DNA from: Caenibius tardaugens NBRC 16725
GTDB lineage: Bacteria > Pseudomonadota > Alphaproteobacteria > Sphingomonadales > Sphingomonadaceae
Reading direction: 5' to 3'
Length of the DNA: 64,000 nt
Assembly: GCF_003860345.1 (NCBI RefSeq)
Contig: NZ_CP034179.1
Coordinates: 4,138,001 to 4,202,000, forward strand
Part shown: positions 54,223 to 63,500 of the stretch, piece after piece
How positions within the stretch are numbered: position 1 is the first letter of the stretch
Layout: every line of letters begins with the position of its first letter
Translations under genes and position numbers: made by a program
Notes under the pieces: model-generated
Database searches by the model: none
What the model saw: only the letters and a program-made list of their open reading frames with translations
What the model was told of the DNA's origin: nothing

Positions 54223-55341
54223 ATGAGCACTGCCACGCTTGAAAACGATGTGGTCCTGAACGATCCGGTCCTGAATGGAGAGGCATGGCGCAATTTCTGC
54301 GCGGAACTGGCCGATATCGGTGACATGATCCTCGATCCCGGCAATCCGGCCAACCCGATCGACCGCGCGGAAGGCTATCGCTATCTTACCCGCCTGCTCC
54401 GGCTCGGTCTGGAACAGCAGATCGAAGCGCGGGATTTCAGCTTCCCGTTCTTCTATCAGCTCAGCCACACGACGGCGAAGATCGGTGCCGACAATCCCGA
54501 CAATGTCTACTGGAACGCGCGAATTAACGGCTCGTTCGATTACAAGATTACCGTCAAGCGCGGAACGATGGCGTATTTCTCGATCCTCGCCAATGCGTTC
54601 CGCTATCAGGAAGATGGGACCAATCTGGCAACCGGCAAGCTGATCGACAGCGATATCGAATGGGATGAAAACGGCGTTGCCGAACTCTTCGCATCCTGCA
54701 CGCCGCAGCCGAAGAACTGGCTCCGTCTTGAACCCGATGCCAATATGCTGATCGTACGGCAGAGCTATCTGGATCGCGCCAATGAAAAGCCGGGCGAATT
54801 CCAGATTGAACGCATTGGCGGACCCGCCACACCCGAACCGCTCAATCCTGCGGCGCTTGGCGCGGGATTGAAGGAAACGCTCAGCTTCCTGCGCGGGATC
54901 GTGGGCACCTTTATCGACTGGTCCAAACTGTTCCGGGAAAAGCCCAACAGCTTCCCCGATATTGACCAGTCGATGTTCCAGAAAGGCGGCGGCGCGACGG
55001 ATATCTTCTACGCCCATGCCTATTGGAACCTGGCGCCTGATGAAGCCTGGGTGATCGAGGTTACCCCGCCCGAATGTTATTACTGGAACTTCCAGGTCGA
55101 TAACTGGTGGATGGAATCGCTCGATTACCGCTTTGTGAAGTGCACGGTGAACAAGACGACCGCCAAGCTCGAACCGGACGGCAAGCTGATCCTCGTGCTC
55201 TCCGCACAGGACCCGGGCTTCGGCAACTGGCTCGACACGGCCGGGCACAACGAAGGCACCGTCCTCCTCCGCTGGGCCGGCGCCACCGACAACCCCCTGC
55301 CCGAAGCGAAAGTTGTAAAGCTCGCGAATATTCGCAAGTAA
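54223..55341 (+). CDS. DUF1214-domain protein
   Basis: 372 residues from ATG 54223 (GAAGG 7 nt upstream). The C-terminal half has the DUF1214 pattern (YAHAYWNLAPDEAWVIEVTPPECYYWNFQVDNWWMESLDYR, in parts). Members often occur near steroid or aromatic degradation genes in sphingomonads, but the reaction is unknown. No signal peptide seen. Confidence 0.75.
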   Translation: MSTATLENDVVLNDPVLNGEAWRNFCAELADIGDMILDPGNPANPIDRAEGYRYLTRLLRLGLEQQIEARDFSFPFFYQLSHTTAKIGADNPDNVYWNARINGSFDYKITVKRGTMAYFSILANAFRYQEDGTNLATGKLIDSDIEWDENGVAELFASCTPQPKNWLRLEPDANMLIVRQSYLDRANEKPGEFQIERIGGPATPEPLNPAALGAGLKETLSFLRGIVGTFIDWSKLFREKPNSFPDIDQSMFQKGGGATDIFYAHAYWNLAPDEAWVIEVTPPECYYWNFQVDNWWMESLDYRFVKCTVNKTTAKLEPDGKLILVLSAQDPGFGNWLDTAGHNEGTVLLRWAGATDNPLPEAKVVKLANIRK

Positions 55342-55372
55342 CGGGTATTGCGGTAGGTTTGAGAGTAATGTT

Positions 55373-55400
55373 GAAGGCTATCGCTCCGGCGATAGCCTTC
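55373..55400 (+). terminator. Rho-independent-type terminator after the DUF1214 gene
   Basis: Perfect 11-bp stem GAAGGCTATCG (55373-55383), loop CTCCGG, CGATAGCCTTC (55390-55400), followed by GGTGTTTATG. It marks the boundary between the metabolic cluster and the toxin island. Confidence 0.7.
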
Positions 55401-55564
55401 GGTGTTTATGCGCATTTACGCGTCTGTAAACAAAGTAATTGGATGCGCTAACTTTTGAAATAAGCCTATGAAATATTGGAATTTGCAAAATTTATTTGTG
55501 GATCAATGCGACAAATCCACTGGGGTTACGGAGATTTTTCTCCCAGAGACGTTCCGCTTTCATA

Positions 55565-55951
55565 TTACTTCTTCGCGAACCATTGAATGTTGTGGAAGTG
55601 ATCATCGTCACTCATCTCGATATTAAATCTGCGGAGAAGATGGGTGAGGGAAGGCCTTTCGGGTTTTAAAAACCCGATTATTCCCGTTTTATCTTCTGAG
55701 ATAAGCAACCACGGATCTGGGTATTGCAGTAAAAACCAAAACTGACTGCCATCCCATTCCCCTTTTAATTCCCACCCGTAAAATTGGTGCTGCTTTGGCT
55801 CTGAGACATCAAGACCGAGATTTTGCAAATGCCGCATAATCAAAAGGCAAACACCGCGTCCGCCGGGAATCAAAATCTCACCCGCTTCAGAAAATTCCCA
55901 ATCATCAGGCACCTCGGCACTAAACGTCGCGAAACACCTCTGCCCGGTCAT
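55565..55951 (-). CDS. Putative immunity protein for the orphan toxin tail
   Basis: 128 residues, start ATG 55951 overlapping the stop of the toxin tail (ATGA). It is Trp/Phe-rich (FYGWELKGEWDGSQFWFLLQYPDPWLLI in parts) and acidic overall, as expected of a cytosolic immunity protein, and coded by AT-richer DNA than the chromosome around it. No named immunity family recognised. The role is inferred from its position behind a toxin C terminus. Confidence 0.6.
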   Translation of the reverse strand: MTGQRCFATFSAEVPDDWEFSEAGEILIPGGRGVCLLIMRHLQNLGLDVSEPKQHQFYGWELKGEWDGSQFWFLLQYPDPWLLISEDKTGIIGFLKPERPSLTHLLRRFNIEMSDDDHFHNIQWFAKK

Positions 55952-56175
55952 TTGTCACTCCCATAGTACGAATAGCCTCCTGCAACGCCGGCGACACCAA
56001 CACTCCCAACGGTAACTTTGAGAGACGTTGGACTCGCGTGCCACAGGCGCTGAGCGCCACTGTATTTCGCTATACCAAGTGGGCGCCCCCTCCACGACCC
56101 TCCTACCGATTTGGGAAATGCAGCGCCGTAGAAAGACTTATCGACTTTATAGTGAAGTTCATAAAAATCTTCTCT
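55948..56175 (-). pseudogene. Orphan C-terminal tail of a polymorphic (Rhs-type) toxin
   Basis: A minus-strand frame without its own start reads 75 residues, beginning REDFYELHYKVDKSFYGAAF and ending VGVAGVAGGYSYYGSDK, then TGA that overlaps the immunity start. This is the pattern of a displaced toxin tip left downstream of the active toxin/immunity pair, available for recombination into the main rhs gene. Its 5' part is lost or was never present; an IS element occupies the upstream side. The toxin activity cannot be named. Confidence 0.6.
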
Positions 56176-56180
56176 GCTAG

Positions 56181-57056
56181 GGTCAGGACTCGTTAATCAG
56201 AGCCAGAAGATGACGGTGGCTGCGAGTGCGATGGCAGAGAAGAAGACCATTGGGCAGCGATCATAGCGCGTGGCGACGCGGCGCCAGTCCTTGAGGCGGC
56301 CGAATATGATCTCGATACGGTTGCGACGTCTGTACCGCCGCTGGTCGTATTTGACGGGCTGAAGCCGAGATTTTCGGCCAGGAATGCAGGGCTTGATACC
56401 TTTCGCCAGCAAAGATTCCTTGAACTAGTCAGCGTCGTAGCCGCGGTCACCCAGCAACCATTCCGCTTTGGGCAGATCGTCCAGGAGAGCCGCAGCGCCA
56501 CTGTAGTCGCTGATCTGCCCGGCGGTCGTGAAGAAGTTGAGCGGGCGGCCGTTGGCGTCGGTGATGGCGTGAAGGTTGAGCTGCGCTCGCCTGCGGCCGT
56601 TGTTCATGCCGCCCTTGGTGCGGCCGATCAGCCGCCCGAGATCCCCTTTTTAACCCGCAGGCTCGAAGCCGTGAGGTGCGCCTTCAAATAGGTCGCATCA
56701 ATCATGACGTCGTTGGTTCGGCACCTTCAGTAGCCAGCCCTTCCATCATGCGAAGAAACACACCCAAATCGCCCCATCGCGTCCAACGATTGTACAGCGT
56801 CTTGTAGGGGCAATACTCCTTGGGCGCATCGCACCAGCACAGCCCATTGCGGTTGACGAACACGATGCCGTTCAGAACCCGCCGATCGTCAACGCGCGGC
56901 TTGCCGTGGCTCTAGGGAAAGTAGGCTCGCAGACGATCCATCTGCTCGTCGGTCAGCCAAAACAAGTCGCTCATTCTCAGTCTCCTCACGGAGCTTGGAG
57001 CCGTCGGCGTGCAAAGCACAATCAGATCGCGCCTCTCACATCAATGGGCCCCGACC
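56181..57056 (-). mobile_element. Decayed IS5-family insertion sequence, 876 bp
   Basis: Imperfect terminal repeats GGTCAGGACTCGTTAAT (left) and the matching GGTCGGGGCCCATTGAT (right, read inward), flanked by direct repeats CTAG (56177-56180 and 57057-57060), which fits the YTAR target of IS5. The transposase (minus strand) reads SHGKPRVDDRRVLNGIVFVNRNG, then MNNGRRRAQLNLHAITDANGR... to GDRGYDAD, then SLLAKGIKPCIPGRK... RIEIIFGRLKDWRRVATRYDRCP (each in parts). It is broken by amber codons before SHGKPR (56914-56916) and after GYDAD (56422-56424) and by at least two frame changes near 56640-56710. It cannot move by itself. Confidence 0.85.
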
Positions 57057-57593
57057 CTAGGCCTTGGCTGCAGTTTTTAAAGCTCTTTTCAGTCGTTCAC
57101 GCACATCATCATCAGCCTCTATTTCAAATAGCTCCTCAATCGCGTTTTTCTCGTTTCGGGTTGCAACTTTGGTCAACGCATTGGCAAGCGCCCACCGATA
57201 AAAACGGTCGCCCTCCGCCATTCGCAACGCTTCAATAATCGCAGGGCCAGCAACCCCACGCGCTTCAACAACGGTTAAGGCGCGCGCGATGCCTTCCTTA
57301 ATTCGATCACTGTAAGGAAGAGACAGATGTTTAACTAGTACAGGAATGACATCGGGATAGCTATCTGCCGTATGCACCAACTCGTAGACTGAATACTCGA
57401 CAGGATATCCCGCGCGCCGAATGTCAGCTACCAACAATTCCTGTTGGGCACGTGACGCGGTTTCCAACTCCTGCCGTCTCTGTTCCTGCTCTGCCCTCAT
57501 GGCAAGCCACTCTGGATCTTGATGACGCTCCTGTTCTATCTCCCACGCCGTTTTCCCAGGCGCCCACTTACCATTCGACGATCGATCATCCAT
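57057..57593 (-). CDS. HEAT/ARM-repeat-like immunity protein of the Rhs nuclease
   Basis: 178 residues. ATG 57593 overlaps the toxin stop (TGATG). The N terminus is a charged coiled-coil-like helix (QDPEWLAMRAEQEQRRQELE), then helical repeats (VIPVLVKHLSLPYSDRIKEGIARALTV; AIIEALRMAEGDRFYRWALANALTKVA; AIEELFEIEADDDVRERLKRAL, in parts) of HEAT type. Such repeat proteins are known immunity partners of polymorphic toxins. The TAG stop lies in the IS target duplication; because CTAG is present on both sides, the protein end is the same with or without the IS. Confidence 0.75.
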   Translation of the reverse strand: MDDRSSNGKWAPGKTAWEIEQERHQDPEWLAMRAEQEQRRQELETASRAQQELLVADIRRAGYPVEYSVYELVHTADSYPDVIPVLVKHLSLPYSDRIKEGIARALTVVEARGVAGPAIIEALRMAEGDRFYRWALANALTKVATRNEKNAIEELFEIEADDDVRERLKRALKTAAKA

Positions 57594-60500
57594 CAATCAA
57601 TTCCAATGTATTTGAATATGACTTTTTTGCTTTGTTCAGCAGCGGAGAGGTTCCGACTTATCGTCGTACCAACACCTGGCGGCCCGGGTCTAATCCACAA
57701 CTCAAAAGGCACCTTACGCTCATACGCTAAGTCAGCATAGTCCTGCAGTTGCTTGGTCCAACCTTGATATTTGACGTTCTTCACTTCTTTCACAAGTGAA
57801 TCCGTGATCTCATCGGGGAAGCGCAACCGGCCATTGATCGTCACACCGACTTTTGGGCGTATGATGCCCGCAGCCCTTTCACCTTCGCGCCCCAGACGCG
57901 CAGCGCGCGCCATTCGACTTTCCGCAGCGAAAAGCCTTTTGCCAAGTGCCCCCACCATAGGAAGGGCCTGGGCTCCAACTGCTGCGCCAATTTCAAGCTT
58001 CGATGCACGGCCCTGAATGACATCACGCGCAAAGTAGAAATCATCGATGAGCGGATTTAGGCGAACAATGTTTTCAACTTCGCTGTCTGCCGCTGCTGCT
58101 GCTTGCTGTCCACCATCAAGCCAACGTTCAACTGCAACGTCCTCCAAACCAGCCGCAACTTGACCGAGCACCGGATTGTTGGTTGCATGCAACGCGGTGA
58201 TGTTCGCGGCAAGCATCAGATCGTTTTCATCTGTCTCCCTCGAAATACGTTCGATGACATCGGCGACATCCGATCCGTCAGGTGCTACGTAGTTGGCGAG
58301 CAAAAATGCGCCAAGATCGTCGAATGTGCCCTCGGAGAAGTAAGCGTAAAAGTTAATGGCCCCGGCTAATGTGCTTGCTGGATCGGACGCTCCGCCCGGG
58401 ATGTTACCAACCCCCTGAACGACTGGCGCGGAGCCCGCGACGAAAGGCGTACCTTCGGTGAGGCTATTGCGAATTTTGGCTATTTGATACGATGGAAATG
58501 TTCTGAAGTGCTGCCGGAGGTCTGAAACAGATGTTTGTGCGGTTACTACAATTTCGGTGTTTGGAACGCCGGGATTAGTGACTGCCGTTGGATTGTCACT
58601 TGACCTCACAATGGCATTTTCGCGTTCTTGCAAGCCACTCTGATGTTCAGTGTGGCGAGAAACCACGGTATCAGAGATGATATCTCCAATCGTATTGGCG
58701 ATAACATCAGGCATGGCCCGCATAAGGTTATCGCCGAAGTTCTCGCCGTTGACAGCGCTTCGGGTTGCGGCGTTGGCGATGGCCCCCGCAGTATTGCTCA
58801 GGAACCCGCTGCCAATGCGCCCGAGGGCTTGTGTGCGTGCACCAACAGTACTGCTCGTTGCCGCACCGATCCCGGCCGCTGCGACGCCCGCGAAGTCAAA
58901 TTTGCCCTGAAGGCCGGTTGCGAGGGCGATCCCTTGCGATGCCACATTGCCGATGACACCTCTGGCAGTGGCGCTGGTTATCCCACCCCTGCTAAGGAAG
59001 CCTGCCACGCCGGTAAGTTTGGTCGCGCCTTTCACCCCGGCCGCGGCCAATCCTGCGGCATTACTCAATCCCTGAAAATAGCCGCCGATCGCGCCCGATA
59101 TTCCAGCCAGTGCGACGCCTTTCCAGCTAAACTTGTCTTGCAAACCAGTGGCGACGCCGACACCTTGAGAAACCGCAGAACCAATCGCACCACCAATGGC
59201 GCCACCAGCAACCCAAGCTGCCGTAGAAACGCTGCCTATCGCGGCACCCGTTCCAGTCATCGCACCAAACACCGCACCAAAGGTATGCCCGCTAAGCGCT
59301 GCTGTTGCGCCTGCCGTGGCAACCATTGTCACCGCAATCGCCACCACGGCGATGAGGATCATCCCCAGTCCGCCGCAGCCCTTCTTCTTAGGCGGTTTAG
59401 GTGCCGTTGTCGGGGAAACGTTGCCGATAGCTTCCGCAGGATCGTAGGGGCTGACCGTCCCGGCGTTATGCGCGTTGCGGATCACGCCTGCGGGGAGTTG
59501 GAGCACCTGCCCTTCGATCAGGCCTGCCTTGCCGGTGATCCCGTTGGCCTCCGCCAGCTTGTACCAGAGGTTGGCGTCGCCCCAGACGGTCTGCGCGATG
59601 GATTGCAGATTATCGCCCGTGCGCACGGTGTAGCTGCCGCCCGATGCGCCCTGGCTGAAGGAGTTTATCGGATCGTAGCTTTGCGCAAAGTCTGCATAGG
59701 TTTGCGCGTATGTTCCCCCATCGCGGAACGTGCCGGGATTGGAAGGCGTGCCCTGTTGTCGCCGGGCGATGGAGGCCGCGTAGGCGATATTGTCCGTGCC
59801 GTTGTTGCCGGTATAGCCCATCTCGCGTCCGCCGAAGCGGTACCACACCTCATGCGGACTGCCCGTCTGCGCGGAGGGTGCACTGGAAGGCCGGGTTTCA
59901 TCGCGCCGGACAATCTGCGCATTTTCGTCAAGCGTATAGGCCACCGAACGCGGCTTGCCGTCGCTGATATAGGCGCTCATCAAACGCCCGGCAGCGTTGT
60001 AGTACATGGTCGTCGTGTAGAGTGCATTGGACGTGGAGCCGGTATCGTTGTCCACCGTGATGGTGTTCTGCATCGCACCGTCACGCCAGACGTACGTGTT
60101 GACGGTGCTCGTATCCTTGGCATCCGCATCGTTGTTGTTCTTGTAATTCTTGGACGTGACGGACAAAACCGAGCCAAGCGCGGAGGTCGTTCCAGAACCG
60201 TAATCGTAAGCGCTGACTGATTTGAACGTATCCGTCCCACGCTTCGTGATTGCGGTTTCGGTCTGGATGGCATTGCTGGCGGTATAGGTAACAGCCCGAT
60301 CATAGGCGACTGTGGTTCCATCCGCCTCGAAATCCTGCTGGGTCAGCACCCTGCCCATCGCGTCGTAGGTAAAGCTGGAACGCTTGGTCCCGGTTGTCGG
60401 CGCAGCTGGAATTGTCGGCGGCGTGCCGGGGGTTGCATCCACGGCGACCGCTCCCACGCCAAGATCGACCTGCGAAAGACTGCCTGCCGCGTTGTACGTG

Positions 60501-63500
60501 TAGATTTCACGCTCTTCATGATACATGCCGGGGATCGCGAAACCCGACCCGCTGGCCGGGGGTGAGTAGAGGGTGGTGAGCACGTTCACGCGCCGCCCCG
60601 CCTTGTCGTAGAGAATTTCCTTGCTCGTATTGTTCTGCGCGTTGCGCACGATCGTACTTCCCGACAGGATGCCGCGATCGATCACCAGCCGGTTCATAGT
60701 GTCATAGCGGAACCAGTAGTCCTGGGTGCTGGCTGTGGTGGCCGCAACGCCGGTTGCGTCAAGCGTATAGTAACTCGCCGTGGAACGCCGCACGTTGCCC
60801 GCTGCATCATACTGATAGCTGATGTTCGATGCCGGTGCTGTGGTCGTTCCCGCCTCTGCCCAGGTCTTCAGCCGACCGAGCGCATCATAGGTTGCCGTCT
60901 GGCTCTTGAAGGTGGTGGGTGTCCCGTTGAGACTGGTGGAACCCGTCTCGGTCAGGCGGTTGCCGACCTTGTTGTAGGTGTAGCTCGCATCGACCGTATT
61001 GGTCTGCGTGCCGAACACCACTGTCGTTCCAGTCCAATAGTATGTCTGTGTGGTGTAGCTGAGAGAGGACTGTTTCAACTGGCCGGTGTTGTAATAGACA
61101 TAGGCCATGGTTGAGGTGTTGCCGGTCGGGCCTGTCGCCGCAGTGATCAGACGCCCGGCTGCGTCATAGGTGTTGTTGGTGACAAACCCGCCCATGTCGG
61201 TGTGCTGCACAACACGTTCGAACATGTCGGACTTGTCGATCGTCGTCTTGCCATTCGCGTAAGTGCTGGTTTCGGTCCACCCGCCGAATGTTCCCATCCC
61301 CGTCGTCGCGATGGTGCCGCTCCACACATAAGTGGTGGATATCGTGTCGCCGCCAAATGCGCGCTGCAGGGTGATGCGCCCCTGGACGTCGTAGTAGGCG
61401 AGTTCCTTGTTCCCCGAACCCAGAACACTGTTGTAATGCGACAATCTCTGACCGAGCACGTCGTAGGCATAGTAATCGACCAACCCGCCCGGGCTGTTCA
61501 TCTGTATGACGCGACCGAGATTATCGTAAGTCATGGTGGTGACGAGACCGACCTCATCGGTCACCTGCACCGCATCGCCATGCGCGTTATAGGCGGTCGT
61601 AATCGTGCCGCCGTCGGCATGGATTTCCTGGCTGATAAGAGCGCTTGCCCCGCCATAGCCGGAGCCGGCAAGCAAGGTGTACCGCGTGAGATTGCCGTTG
61701 GCATCACGCTTGCCGGTCAATCTGCCCGATTTGTCGTAATAGAAGTTTTCCGTCGGTGTGGCGTTCTGCACCACCCCGGCGGCTGTTGTGATCGATACCT
61801 GCGGGCTTTGGATCGCGATCGTGCGACCCATCGTGTTGTAGGTATAGGTAACCGTGGCATTGTTGGCGTTGGTCTCGCTCACCACATCGCCAAAGGCGTT
61901 ATAGGTGCGCGATGAGGTCAATTCCACCGCCGCCCCGGTGTTGATCTGGCGCCCCTCCTCTTTCGCCGAAGTTGCAAGGTTACGGGCATCGTAGAACGTT
62001 ATCGTGCCGTTGACCGTTGCACCGCTCACCTGACCATATGCCGCGGTAATGGATGCTTGCCCCGCAAGGTTCGCGCCCGCCGATGTCACGGCCAGTGTCT
62101 GGTTCCCGTTCTTGTCGTAACCAAAGTATTTCCAGGCCCCGTCGCCGGTGTTGGTGGCCCAGACACGGCCTGCGGCATCATACTTGTTTTCCTGCTGCCA
62201 CAGACCGTTCACGCCGATTTTGGTCACATCGCCATGCGCATTATACTGCAGCGAGGAGACATCACCGCTCGACAGGAGATTCCACGTACTGCTTGGCTTG
62301 GTGTAATAGGCTTGCCCCAGATTTCGGCCGAGCACGTCATAACGGTGGCCGATGGCTTCGGTAATGGCTGTTCCGGTTGCCTGCGCACGCACGTAGGATT
62401 CGAGCACCAGCCGGCCCGCCACATCGTAGGCATAAGTGCGGACATTGCCGCCCGCGTCGGTCATGCTGGCAAGGCGGCCACACGCCCCGTAAGTGTACGT
62501 GGTCGTCCGCGCCAGGTTTCCGTTGACCGCCGCCTGCACACTGCGGCTGAGGTTGCCGGTCCCATCGTAGAAGTAGTTGGTCGCGCCTTGCGCCTTCACC
62601 TCACGGGTCAGGCGTCCTCCGGCATCGTAGGTATAGTTCGTCTGATCGCCGGTTGCCTCTGTCCGACGGGTGACCTGCCCCAGCCCGTTGTATAGCCAGG
62701 CAATGCTCGCACTGCCCGTGGTGTGCGCCCCGCTGCCGTTGTGAAACTGGACGTTGAGCCGAGTTTCGCTCAGCCGGTTGCCATTCTTGTCATAGGTGTA
62801 TTGCGTGATGCGATCGGCCGCGTTGGACGTGCCAACGGGTGGGGTTGCACCGCCATTTGGCGCTGTCACCGCAACGGCGTAGCGGCGCTCTTCAGCGACA
62901 TTGCCTTCGAAATCCAAAATCCAACTGGTGAGGTAGTTGGCGCTGTCGACCTGTGCCACCTTGCGGCCAAGTTTGTTGTAGAAGCTCCATATCGCATTGC
63001 CGTTGGGGTCTGTGGCTTTCACCACGTTTCCATTCGCATCGTACTGATAGGAGGTGGTGATGGCCGCCGTACTACTCACCCAGCTTGAGCCGGAGCCTTG
63101 GCCCGTGGTCACACCCAGCACACTACTGCTCAGCATCTGACCGCGCGCATCATGGGTAAATATCGTCTCGCGGAACGTGCCTGCAGGAAGCGCGGGCGCT
63201 TGCGCCGCTGTGCCGCCAGTGGCCGGAACCGCCACGGTGGTGTCAAACACCCGGATGCGTGTGACATTGCCGTTCGCATCGTATTCGTAAGCGGTATAGG
63301 CGCCCAGCGCGTTGATTTCCGCAACCTTGCGATGCAATTGATCGTAGAAGAACACGGTCTTCGCACCAGCTTCGTCGACCGTTGCCAGCACGTTGCCGCG
63401 TGCATCGTACGTGATCGTTGCTGTCGGTTGGCCCGACACGGTGGAGACGGTGTTGTTGGCCGTGCTGATCGTCAGCCCACTGACCGTGTCACCTTTGGTT

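Noticed and set aside
58628-60220. A 530-codon plus-strand open frame opposite the Rhs gene
   Set aside because: It mirrors the repetitive Rhs coding strand; no ribosome site or recognisable domain.
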